Part shown: in pieces, positions 1 to 5,795 of the stretch
How the letters are laid out: each line of letters opens with the position of its first letter
How positions within the stretch are numbered: the stretch's first letter is position 1
Notes under the pieces: generated by a model
Told to the model about the DNA's origin: nothing
Seen by the model: the letters and a program-made list of their open reading frames with translations, nothing else
Database searches by the model: none
Made by a program: the position numbers and the translations under genes
Assembly: GCA_030597775.1 (NCBI GenBank)
Contig: JAUVRF010000137.1
Span: 1-5,795 of the forward strand
Length of the DNA: 5,795 nt
Direction of reading: 5' to 3'
From: Methanobacteriota archaeon
GTDB lineage: Archaea; Thermoplasmatota; DTKX01; GCA-020343715

Positions 1-706
1 GATGACCATCGACAAGTACACTGGCCTCGACACCACCCCCTGCGTCAGCCCCATCACCCCCGTGGGCCTCCTCCCCGAGCGCCATGACGGGGTGGTGATC
101 GCCTACGTCAGCCAAACGCCCCAGACCTACGGCGTGCGGGGCACCGACGTCGACGCCGACCTGGAGAACATCCATTCCTCGGGCCTCTTCGCCGGCTCAT
201 GCTCCATCTCCAACACCTTCCTCCAGCTGTCCCTGGTGAGGCACGGCAGCGTGTTCCAGATAATCGATCCGTGGCTCACCTCCTGGTACGTGCAGCTGGG
301 CGCCGAGATATTCTACAGGGACGTCGCGTACGGTGGGGTCACCGTGGGCGAGGCCTACGACGCGGCCCTCTCGAAGGTGGGTCCCAAGTACGTTACCGAG
401 GAATGGTGGTGGGACCACTGGGAGAACATCGTGTACTTCGGCGACCCGGACCTTCGCATCTACACTCCCAACGCACCCATCGACCGTCCGCTGCCCGTCA
501 CCTCCTCTGTGGTCATCGAGGGCCATGCGGTGATGGGAGCCACCGAGCACCCGGCCGCCATGGGTGGCTCGGGGGGTTGGGCCCTGGTCCAGTGGGTCGG
601 GGCTCTGGTACTGGCCGTCGAGGTGGGTAGGTTCGCCCTGCATCGGGGTTACCTTAGACCCATCACCGAGCGGATCCCGACGAAGGGAAGGCGGGCCTCC
701 GTATAG
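1..706 (+). CDS. Peptidase C25/caspase-fold-like protein with C-terminal membrane anchor, 5' truncated
   Basis: This is the 3' end of a reading frame that is open to the left edge. The ATG at position 2 has no visible upstream context and is probably internal, because the product begins mid-domain. In residues counted from that Met, a hydrophobic strand (VVIAYVS, 31-37) is followed by LFAGSCS with Cys67, then a Gly/Pro/Trp-rich stretch, a TVGEAYDAAL helix (114-123) and YFGDPDLRIY (145-154). The order 'strand, ...SC..., GEA helix, GDP-L' resembles the end of gingipain-like C25 and related caspase-fold peptidases, where the Cys is the nucleophile. The usual Gly-His-Gly after the preceding strand is not evident; His58 is the only nearby His. 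A linker leads to one membrane helix at about 192-212 and a basic tail ending RRASV, so the protein is probably surface-exposed and anchored at its C-terminus. The family call rests on pattern memory only. An inactive homologue or an unrelated secreted protein remains possible. No functional link to the next gene is apparent. Confidence 0.5.
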   Translation, partial: MTIDKYTGLDTTPCVSPITPVGLLPERHDGVVIAYVSQTPQTYGVRGTDVDADLENIHSSGLFAGSCSISNTFLQLSLVRHGSVFQIIDPWLTSWYVQLGAEIFYRDVAYGGVTVGEAYDAALSKVGPKYVTEEWWWDHWENIVYFGDPDLRIYTPNAPIDRPLPVTSSVVIEGHAVMGATEHPAAMGGSGGWALVQWVGALVLAVEVGRFALHRGYLRPITERIPTKGRRASV

Positions 707-710
707 GCCC
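693..710 (+). repeat. Perfect 6-bp inverted repeat across the stop codon
   Basis: GGGCCT at 693-698 and AGGCCC at 705-710 are exact reverse complements separated by a 6-base loop (CCGTAT). The TAG stop of the first gene (704-706) lies at the loop/right-arm boundary. A second AGGCCC occurs at 727-732 and could pair with the same left arm. No T-rich run follows, so this is not a convincing archaeal terminator. It may be an RNA hairpin at the 3' end of the message or chance in GC-rich DNA. Confidence 0.3.
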
Positions 711-738
711 AGTACTTGTCCCTGGAAGGCCCGTCAGG

Positions 739-752
739 CAATATTCAAATAG
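739..752 (+). promoter_or_regulatory. Possible archaeal TATA-like element upstream of the P5C dehydrogenase gene
   Basis: An AT-rich island (ATATTCAAATA, 741-751) stands out in an otherwise GC-rich intergenic gap. Archaeal promoters typically have an AT-rich TATA box about 25 bases before the transcription start. Here that would put the start near 770-777 and leave a leader of about 50 bases before the ATG at 824. The match to a TTTATATA-like consensus is poor and no clear BRE is visible. This is an inference from composition and position. Confidence 0.3.
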
Positions 753-811
753 CTCAGCTTGGGTATCCATCTCGCTCGATCCGACCGGACCTGAGACCCT
801 GGACGAAGATC

Positions 812-816
812 GGAGG
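812..816 (+). promoter_or_regulatory. Ribosome binding site GGAGG
   Basis: GGAGG lies 7 bases before the ATG at 824, an ideal match and spacing to the archaeal 16S rRNA anti-Shine-Dalgarno sequence. It decides the start of the dehydrogenase gene in favour of 824 over the upstream in-frame TTG at 716, which would add 36 residues with no resemblance to the family. Confidence 0.8.
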
Positions 817-823
817 ACTGGAT

Positions 824-2455
824 ATGAACGAGACCTTCACCATACCGATTCCCCGGAACGAACCCGTCAGGAGCTACGCTCCCGGCTCTCCCGAACGCGC
901 ATCCCTGAAGGCCAAGCTGCATGACCTGAGGTCGCAGACGATAGAGATCCCCATAGTCATCGACGGCAAGGAGTACCGGACCGACAAACTGGGCGAGTGC
1001 CGAAGCCCCCACGACCACCAGACCGTGCTGGCCACGTACCATGTCATGGAGCCAGAGCACGTGGACATGGCGGTCAAGGCCGCCCTTCGGGCCCGGAAGG
1101 AATGGTCGGAGATGCCCTGGAACCACAGGGCCGGCATATTCCTCAAGATGGCCGACCTCCTGGCGGGTCCATGGCGTGACACGTTGAACGCATCCACCAT
1201 GCTCGGTCAGAGCAAGAACGTGTACCAGGCGGAGATCGATTCCGCCGCAGAGCTCATAGACTTCTGGCGGTTCAACCCCTACTTCATGCAGCGCATCTAC
1301 GACGACCATCCCAACTCCTCCCCCGGGATGTGGACCAGGCTCCAGTACCGTCCCCTCGAGGGCTTCATCTTCGCCGTCACCCCCTTCAACTTCACCTCCA
1401 TCGCTGGCAACCTGCAGACCGCCCCCGCTCTGATGGGCAACGTGGTCCTTTGGAAGTGCGCCCGGTCCGCTGTGTACTCCGCCCACTTCCTCCGGGAGCT
1501 GTTCGCCGAGGCGGGCCTGCCCGACGGGGTCATCACCCTGATGTTGGGCTCCGGTCGAATGATGCCCGAGAAGCTCATCGCCCGCAGGGAGTTCGCCGGA
1601 CTGCACTTCACCGGTAGCACCGCCGTCTTCCAGAACCTCTGGAGGGACATCAACTCGAACATCGGGAGCTACAACACCTACCCGCGCCTCGTCGGCGAGA
1701 CGGGGGGCAAGGACTTCGTGTTCATGCACAACACGGCCGATGTCGACGCCACCGTGACCGCCCTCATCCGGGGCTCCTTCGAGTACCAGGGCCAGAAGTG
1801 CTCGGCGGCAAGCCGTGCGTACATCCCCCAGTCCCTCTGGCCCGAGCTCAAGAAGAAGCTGGTGGCAGAGATGGACACCATCAAGATGGGTGATGTGGAG
1901 GACTTCCGCAACTTCATGAACGCCGTCATCGACGAGGCGGCCTTCGACGACATAGTCTCCTACATAGAGTACGCGAAGAAGCACAAGAAGGAGGCCAAGA
2001 TCCTTGTGGGTGGCGGGTACGACAGGTCCAAGGGCTACTTCATCGAGCCCACCGTCATCGTCACCACCGACCCCAGGTTCAAGACCATGGTGGAGGAGAT
2101 ATTCGGTCCCGTCCTCACCATCCATGTCTACGAGGACAAGGACTTCGTCAAGACCCTGAAGCTCTGCGACACCGCGTCCCCCTACGCCCTGACGGGGTCC
2201 ATCTTCGCCCAGGACAGGGAGGCGATAGTGACCGCGGAGAGGTTGCTCGTCCAAACCGCTGGCAACTTCTACATCAACGACAAGCCCACGGGAGCTGTCG
2301 TGGGCCAGCAGCCCTTCGGCGGCGGCCGGGCTTCGGGGACCAATGACAAGGCCGGGAGTGCCATCAACCTGCTCAAGTGGTGTAGCCCCAGGACCATCAA
2401 GGAGACCTTCGACCCTCCCAAGGACTACAGGTATCCCTTCATGACCGAGAAGTGA
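824..2455 (+). CDS. 1-Pyrroline-5-carboxylate dehydrogenase (L-glutamate gamma-semialdehyde dehydrogenase, ALDH4A1-type)
   Basis: NAD(P)-dependent aldehyde dehydrogenase that oxidises L-glutamate gamma-semialdehyde, the open form of P5C, to glutamate: the second step of proline catabolism, in the cytoplasm. The 543-residue product is close in length to mitochondrial ALDH4A1 (563 in human) and resembles it along its whole length. An N-terminal NEPV...GSPER segment is followed by AELIDFWRFN and SPFNFT-like PFNFT with oxyanion Asn189. FTGS (262-265), GETGGKD with Glu292, and GQKCSA with catalytic Cys326 come next. EEIFGPV (424-430) follows, and then the C-terminal NFYINDKPTG and GQQPFGGGRASGT (494-506) signature of the P5CDH substrate loop. 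The Asn-to-Cys spacing (137) and Glu-to-Cys spacing (34) match human ALDH4A1 as I remember it. All catalytic residues are present and no frame disruption is seen. It appears to be transcribed alone, with its own RBS and a convergent gene downstream. No proline dehydrogenase is in the window, so the source of P5C is unknown. The gene symbol is left blank because archaeal naming varies (putA2/rocA/pruA). Confidence 0.95.
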   Translation: MNETFTIPIPRNEPVRSYAPGSPERASLKAKLHDLRSQTIEIPIVIDGKEYRTDKLGECRSPHDHQTVLATYHVMEPEHVDMAVKAALRARKEWSEMPWNHRAGIFLKMADLLAGPWRDTLNASTMLGQSKNVYQAEIDSAAELIDFWRFNPYFMQRIYDDHPNSSPGMWTRLQYRPLEGFIFAVTPFNFTSIAGNLQTAPALMGNVVLWKCARSAVYSAHFLRELFAEAGLPDGVITLMLGSGRMMPEKLIARREFAGLHFTGSTAVFQNLWRDINSNIGSYNTYPRLVGETGGKDFVFMHNTADVDATVTALIRGSFEYQGQKCSAASRAYIPQSLWPELKKKLVAEMDTIKMGDVEDFRNFMNAVIDEAAFDDIVSYIEYAKKHKKEAKILVGGGYDRSKGYFIEPTVIVTTDPRFKTMVEEIFGPVLTIHVYEDKDFVKTLKLCDTASPYALTGSIFAQDREAIVTAERLLVQTAGNFYINDKPTGAVVGQQPFGGGRASGTNDKAGSAINLLKWCSPRTIKETFDPPKDYRYPFMTEK

Positions 2456-2480
2456 GCTTCCCGGGAGATCGGGATCGCAG

Positions 2481-2493
2481 GGACGGAACGTCC
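2481..2493 (+). repeat. Small inverted repeat GGACG-GAA-CGTCC in convergent gap
   Basis: A perfect 5-bp stem with a 3-base loop lies 26 bases after the stop of the dehydrogenase gene. No T-run follows directly. It may help form the 3' end of that transcript, but a 5-bp stem is expected fairly often by chance in GC-rich DNA. Confidence 0.25.
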
Positions 2494-2512
2494 AACGATA
2501 AGGATCTACTGG

Positions 2513-2533
2513 CCTTTCCGACCAAAGGGTCGG
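2513..2533. terminator. Possible bidirectional 3'-end hairpin between convergent genes
   Basis: CCGACC (2518-2523) and GGTCGG (2528-2533) form a perfect 6-bp stem with a 4-base loop, one base beyond the DUF2070 stop codon (2535-2537) and 62 bases beyond the dehydrogenase stop. An overlapping, mutually exclusive stem pairs CCTTT (2513-2517) with AAAGG (2524-2528). The location between two converging genes suggests a shared transcript end. Archaeal termination usually depends on U-rich tracts, and only a TTT is present here, so the terminator reading is weak. Confidence 0.35.
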
Positions 2534-2534
2534 C

Positions 2535-4394
2535 CTAGGCGAACCACATCGTTATCATGCCTACCATGAAGGCGATGAGCATCGCGGCGATGAGCGTCGC
2601 CTTGGACATGGCAACGGCGGCGTTGATGCTGGTGGACAGCCTGATGGTGTTACCCTTGCCCCAGACCATCACGTCACCCACCTCGTCGCGGACGGCAGCG
2701 GACTCGGCCTCCTTCATATTGGCCAGGGCCTTGTTGACGGCCTCGTTGCACACGGCCACGATGACCTCGTGGTCGTCCTCCAACCCCACCGGGTTGAAGC
2801 CGCCCACGGACACGTTGACGATGTGGTTGTCGGTGGTGAGCAACTCGGCCTCGTCCACCTTCTCGATCACGCTGTCCCGGATCCTCTCGCGCAGGTGGCG
2901 CTCCATGTTGTTGCCGTCAGCAAGGATCCATGCCATCGTCTGGTCCCCCACCTCGACGACCAGGGCCTGTACGCCCGTGGGTCCCATGCTGTTGAACCCG
3001 CCCTCGTTGGGCACGTGACCCACACCCACCCGGTATCCCGAGGACTCCGCCTCGATGGCCCTCCGGGTGGCCTCCCCGATCTGCTCCTGTATCCGGCGGG
3101 CCTTGGGCGTCCCGAAGGGAACGTGCCCCGCCCCCGGGAGCAGGCAGTTGTGGCAGTCGATGAAGGTGCCCGGCGATGCACCCGCCTTCTCCATCTCCAG
3201 GTCGATGACGTGCCCGGCGGCCCCGTCCACGTCGTCGGTGGGCGATGGCGCGGAGGTCTGGGCCGCCATGACGGCGCCATTGAACGCCTGGGCGATGGCG
3301 GATATCCCGTCGTCCACGCGGATGAGGGGCGAGGCCTTGTCGGACCACTTGTCCAACCCCTCAAGGGCCCCCTTCATGTGGTCGCTGAGCTTCTTGAACT
3401 CCTGCAGGTCCACGGGATTGAGGTCGTGGTCGGAGGCGCCATGGAAGGTGAACACCTCGCCGTGCTCGCCCTTGAAGGCACGGGCGAACTTGCGGGGCAT
3501 GTCAGAGCCTCCCAGCTCGCCCCAGGGTCCTGGATGGAGGGACGGGACCACGACGGTGGCTATCGGGGGTCCACCACTCTTCTCCCTGAAGGCGATCACC
3601 TCGGCCTTGGCGAAGGCAGGTTCCGAGAAGGTGCGGAAGAACCCCTCGAGCTCGTCACGGCCGGCATCACCGCCCTGGATCCAGTGCTCGAGGAAGGCCC
3701 GGAAGACGTCGGTCCCGTTCGTCCCGTAGTTATCGGACATGGGACGGGTCCCGAAGTGCATCGCCATGTGGCCGACCCCGATGAAGGTGCCCAGGAAGAT
3801 GACCATCAGGACGATCGGCCGGAACTGCACGTCCCCGGTGTCGAACTCGTTGTAGTAGAGGTAGATGAACGGAAGCATCCCGAGCAGGGGCTGTGCCACC
3901 GTGGCAGGCAATGCCAGCACCCATCTTCGGGTGGCGGTCATCAGGTGGAACAGGTGGAGCACCATGGCGGTGGCCGAGTAGGAGAAGAGGTACCACTCGG
4001 GGAAGGTCACAAGGTCGAGGGTGATCAATGCGGTACCCAGGACAAGCATGATGCCCACTATGACCAGCATGACCAAGGCTATGAGCGCGAACCGGTAGAA
4101 GTACGCGGTGGCGCCCATCAGCCTGAGGTAGCCATAGGACAGTATCGCCCCGACCCATGCAGGGATGGCATAGAGGAGCAACGAGTAGCCGATCCACTCC
4201 ATGACCCATCGGTCCCCCTCCCATGGGCTGTAGAAGAAACCGATGAGGAGTGACGTGGGAAGGATGAACAGCATGCCCCACTTGGGTTCCGGAAGGTCCG
4301 CCAGCAGCCTTGAGGAGTCCGCGAGCCTGTCCGTCTCAAGCTGCGTCGACCTCTCTGACCCATACGTCAGCACCGAGTCGCGGGCCAGAAGCAT
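2535..4394 (-). CDS. DUF2070-family polytopic membrane protein with large soluble His/Asp-rich domain
   Basis: The 619-residue product (from the ATG at 4394) matches my memory of the archaeal DUF2070 family, whose function is unknown. Six hydrophobic segments lie at about 40-57, 65-87, 99-121, 134-154, 157-181 and 192-213. A soluble domain follows at about 215-595, with a last membrane helix near 597-617. Positive charges (YLRL, TRRW, GTRP) fall in loops on one side and acidic loops (WEGDRW, NEFDTGD) on the other. By the positive-inside rule the N-terminus and soluble domain are cytoplasmic. The soluble domain carries HPGP (His287), FHG (His318), SDHDLN (Asp322, His323, Asn326), DCHN (Asp413, His415, Asn416), VGH (His460), DGNN (Asp493) and TTDNH (Asp522, His524). 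Such a set is suggestive of a metal-dependent hydrolase, an inference only. The ATG overlaps the GGGPS stop by one base (TGATG), so translation is probably coupled. An in-frame GTG directly before it (4397) is an alternative start. It is the last gene of the lipid operon. Confidence 0.88.
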   Translation of the reverse strand: MLLARDSVLTYGSERSTQLETDRLADSSRLLADLPEPKWGMLFILPTSLLIGFFYSPWEGDRWVMEWIGYSLLLYAIPAWVGAILSYGYLRLMGATAYFYRFALIALVMLVIVGIMLVLGTALITLDLVTFPEWYLFSYSATAMVLHLFHLMTATRRWVLALPATVAQPLLGMLPFIYLYYNEFDTGDVQFRPIVLMVIFLGTFIGVGHMAMHFGTRPMSDNYGTNGTDVFRAFLEHWIQGGDAGRDELEGFFRTFSEPAFAKAEVIAFREKSGGPPIATVVVPSLHPGPWGELGGSDMPRKFARAFKGEHGEVFTFHGASDHDLNPVDLQEFKKLSDHMKGALEGLDKWSDKASPLIRVDDGISAIAQAFNGAVMAAQTSAPSPTDDVDGAAGHVIDLEMEKAGASPGTFIDCHNCLLPGAGHVPFGTPKARRIQEQIGEATRRAIEAESSGYRVGVGHVPNEGGFNSMGPTGVQALVVEVGDQTMAWILADGNNMERHLRERIRDSVIEKVDEAELLTTDNHIVNVSVGGFNPVGLEDDHEVIVAVCNEAVNKALANMKEAESAAVRDEVGDVMVWGKGNTIRLSTSINAAVAMSKATLIAAMLIAFMVGMITMWFA

Positions 4395-5131
4395 CACACC
4401 CTTATGGCCTCGATGATCGACCTCAGTGCGTCCTCTACGTCCTCCGACCGCTCCACGACGGTCCCGGTGACGACGATGTCAGCACCGGCCTCGACCGCTG
4501 CCCTCGATTGCTCTGGGCTGGTGATGCCTCCTCCGGCGATGACCGGGATGGACACGCTTGCACGGACCTGCCTCACCATCTCGGGCGGGACCGGTACGGG
4601 GGCCCCGGAGCCCGCCTCCAGGTAGACGAGGCCCATCCCCAGCATCTCCGCGGCCATGGCGTAGCCCACGGCCAGGTCGGGTCGGTCCCTTGGAACGCAC
4701 TCGGCGTGACCCACCTCTCCCACGCGCATCCCCGGCTCGACCACGAGGTAGCCCATGGAGATGGGCTCGATACCCAGCTTCTTGATCACAGGGGCGGCCT
4801 TGGAGTGCTCACGTATGATGAAGTCGCAGGAGCAGCTGTTCAGCATGCTCATGAAGAAGATGGCATCGATGCGAGGTGAGAGCAGACCGGCGGAGGTGGG
4901 GAAAAGGATGGTAGGCAGGTCACACTTGTCCTTGATGGACTTGACCGTAGCGTCCAGGTCCTCGAGGGTGTAGCCCGTGGAACCCCCTATCATGATGGCG
5001 TCGGTGCCCGCCTCCATGGCGGCGCATGCCATCCGTCCCGCCTCCTCGGGAGGTTGCTTGTCGGGGTCGATGAGGGTGAAGTGGAGCTTGCGCTCCTTCA
5101 TCATCCTCAAGAACTCTCCCATGATAGTCAC
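4394..5131 (-). CDS. Geranylgeranylglyceryl phosphate synthase (GGGPS, group II type)
   Basis: Cytoplasmic or membrane-associated (beta/alpha)8-barrel prenyltransferase that joins geranylgeranyl diphosphate to sn-glycerol-1-phosphate, forming the first ether bond of archaeal lipids and fixing their stereochemistry. The 245-residue product has the family's full length and motifs in order: LIDPDK (20-25), GGSTG (49-53, phosphate/Mg site), LFPTS (76-80), the SMLNS segment (95-99), YLVVEPG (128-134), YLEAGSGA (170-177), AGGGI (199-203) and VTGT (221-224). The YLEAGSGA form is, from memory, typical of group II enzymes (Thermoplasma, Methanothermobacter, Crenarchaeota, some Bacteroidetes) rather than the YLEYSGTYG-like form of group I. 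The start is GTG at 5131, chosen because GGGAGGG stands 5 bases before it; the ATG three codons in is too far from that site. The GTG overlaps the UbiA stop as GTGA, and its own TGA overlaps the DUF2070 ATG, so it is the middle gene of a coupled operon. A bacterial-type heptaprenylglyceryl phosphate synthase is less likely given the motif set and neighbours. Confidence 0.96.
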   Translation of the reverse strand: MTIMGEFLRMMKERKLHFTLIDPDKQPPEEAGRMACAAMEAGTDAIMIGGSTGYTLEDLDATVKSIKDKCDLPTILFPTSAGLLSPRIDAIFFMSMLNSCSCDFIIREHSKAAPVIKKLGIEPISMGYLVVEPGMRVGEVGHAECVPRDRPDLAVGYAMAAEMLGMGLVYLEAGSGAPVPVPPEMVRQVRASVSIPVIAGGGITSPEQSRAAVEAGADIVVTGTVVERSEDVEDALRSIIEAIRV

Positions 5132-5795
5132 GATATCCCTCCCGTAAGGCTTCCCACCAAGAAGGCGAGGAGCGCAAGCATCATACCCACCTTGTGGATG
5201 TGCTGAGCTTTATTGGGTGAGGACCTCACAAAGGACAGGGAGTATATAAAAGCAACGTCAGCAACGATGACGACTGCCAGATACGGCCATCCCATGGCGC
5301 CCGTGAAGTAGGGCCAGGGCGACAGGAGGACCGCCGCCAGGATCGAGAACGTGGCGGCCGTCCCGGCGCTGTCGACCCCCATCCTTATCGGCAACGTGCA
5401 CCGTTCTCCCTTGTCGGCCTCAACGTCCTCGATGTCCTTGGTGATCTCCCTCCCCAATGACGCGAAGAAGGCCAGGGCGAACAGGATCGATACCAGGACC
5501 CATCCCTCGTGATCCGGTTCGGCGACGACGGAGGCACCGAACACGAAGGTGAGGGCGGAGAGGAAGGCCACGGCCAGGTTGCCGAACAGTCCCCGGTACT
5601 TGAAGACGACCTCGTAGCCTATCAACAATGTGATGGCCAGGGCCGTGATGAGGACGGGCAGGAGCTCGATCTCCGAGAGTGTGACGATGGCCGCCGAGAG
5701 CACGATGCCCCCGGTGACGCGCACCATGGCGACCCCGAGGGCCTGGCTCATCGTCGGGAGGCCGGCAGGGAGCGGTCTTCCCGGACGCGCCTTCC
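5128..5795 (-). CDS. UbiA-family prenyltransferase, probable digeranylgeranylglyceryl phosphate synthase (5' truncated)
   Basis: Membrane-embedded prenyltransferase expected to transfer a second geranylgeranyl group to geranylgeranylglyceryl phosphate, giving the diether precursor of archaeal lipids. The frame stays open to the right edge. Before the ATG at 5751 it reads KARPGRPLPAGLPT, the 'RP-RPLP-G' element that in UbiA enzymes follows the first Asp-rich motif, so that ATG is internal and the true start is outside the window. 221 residues are visible of a usual 270-300. The second Asp-rich motif, REITKDIEDVEADKGE (5451-5404), is intact with the Asp spacing of the family and is followed by TLPIRMG. 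KYRGLFGN (from 5601) and the C-terminal HKVGMM...AFLVGSL segment also fit. About six hydrophobic segments are visible. The first NDxxDxxxD motif cannot be seen. Other UbiA members (quinone, haem or chlorophyll prenylation) are possible from sequence alone, but direct coupling to GGGPS favours the lipid role. Its stop overlaps the GGGPS start by 4 bases. Confidence 0.92.
   Translation of the reverse strand, partial: KARPGRPLPAGLPTMSQALGVAMVRVTGGIVLSAAIVTLSEIELLPVLITALAITLLIGYEVVFKYRGLFGNLAVAFLSALTFVFGASVVAEPDHEGWVLVSILFALAFFASLGREITKDIEDVEADKGERCTLPIRMGVDSAGTAATFSILAAVLLSPWPYFTGAMGWPYLAVVIVADVAFIYSLSFVRSSPNKAQHIHKVGMMLALLAFLVGSLTGGIS
5137..5143 (-). promoter_or_regulatory. Ribosome binding site of GGGPS, inside the UbiA 3' end
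   Basis: On the minus strand GGGAGGG precedes the GTG codon at 5131 by 5 bases (GGAGG core at 5138-5142, 6-base spacing). It lies within the last codons of the UbiA gene and fixes the non-ATG start of GGGPS. Such a strong site implies that GGGPS can recruit ribosomes itself as well as by coupling to UbiA. Confidence 0.8.

Noticed and set aside
197..643. Overlapping open frames on both strands within the first gene
   Set aside because: They give Arg/Gly/Pro/His-rich low-complexity products, while the frame ending at 706 has a plausible folded domain, a GDPDL motif and a membrane anchor.
716..823. TTG at 716 as the dehydrogenase start, adding 36 residues
   Set aside because: TTG has no good RBS, the extra residues do not resemble the family, and GGAGG sits 7 bases before the ATG at 824.
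734..2254. A 506-codon open frame on the minus strand opposite the P5C dehydrogenase gene
   Set aside because: It is a shadow. The sense gene nearly always has G or C in third codon position, which makes the antisense frame's codons begin with G or C and so excludes TAA, TAG and TGA. The product is a Gly/Val/Asp/Leu/His-rich string with no family resemblance.
2769..4253. A 494-codon open frame on the plus strand opposite DUF2070
   Set aside because: Same cause: stop-free antisense of a G/C-ending gene. Composition is biased to Gly, His, Val, Glu and Leu with no recognisable domain, whereas the minus-strand frame has membrane helices, family motifs and operon overlaps.
4310..4973. Plus-strand open frames opposite GGGPS
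   Set aside because: Shadow frames with no motif support; the minus-strand GGGPS is unambiguous.
1..5795. Mobile element, CRISPR array, tRNA or rRNA
   Set aside because: No transposase or integrase-like frame, no spaced direct repeats, no terminal inverted repeats and no cloverleaf-like sequence were found by eye. Nearly all of the window is taken up by five genes.

Overview
The window looks like high-GC archaeal chromosome. The clearest evidence is a pair of adjacent genes for archaeal ether-lipid synthesis: geranylgeranylglyceryl phosphate synthase (GGGPS) and a UbiA-family prenyltransferase of the digeranylgeranylglyceryl phosphate synthase (DGGGPS) type. They are followed by a membrane protein of the archaeal DUF2070 family. 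Strong GGAGG-type ribosome binding sites and frequent AGG/ATA codons in a G/C-ending background fit a euryarchaeal or Thermoplasmatota-like genome. That finer placement is an inference; no rRNA or tRNA gene is present to settle it.

Layout, left to right. Bases 1-706 (+) hold the 3' part of a gene whose visible product ends in a caspase-fold/peptidase C25-like segment, a linker and a single C-terminal membrane anchor. A 117-base gap contains an AT-rich island that may be a promoter. Bases 824-2455 (+) encode a complete 1-pyrroline-5-carboxylate dehydrogenase of the ALDH4A1 type, the enzyme that converts glutamate semialdehyde to glutamate in proline breakdown. A 79-base convergent gap with small hairpins follows. 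From 5795 down to 2535, all on the minus strand, lies a tightly packed operon: DGGGPS-like UbiA (5' end outside the window), then GGGPS, then DUF2070. The junctions overlap by 4 bases (GTGA) and 1 base (TGATG).

In the operon, GGGPS makes the first ether bond between sn-glycerol-1-phosphate and geranylgeranyl diphosphate, and the UbiA protein makes the second, so two successive steps of membrane-lipid synthesis are translated together. The DUF2070 protein has six N-terminal membrane segments, a large soluble domain rich in conserved-looking His/Asp/Asn motifs, and a C-terminal membrane segment. Charge distribution places the soluble domain in the cytoplasm. Its position suggests a role linked to lipids or the envelope, but its function is not known. 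The two plus-strand genes show no obvious functional link to the lipid operon. I found no mobile element, CRISPR array or RNA gene. The item most worth pursuing is the DUF2070 protein as a possible membrane-bound metal-dependent enzyme.
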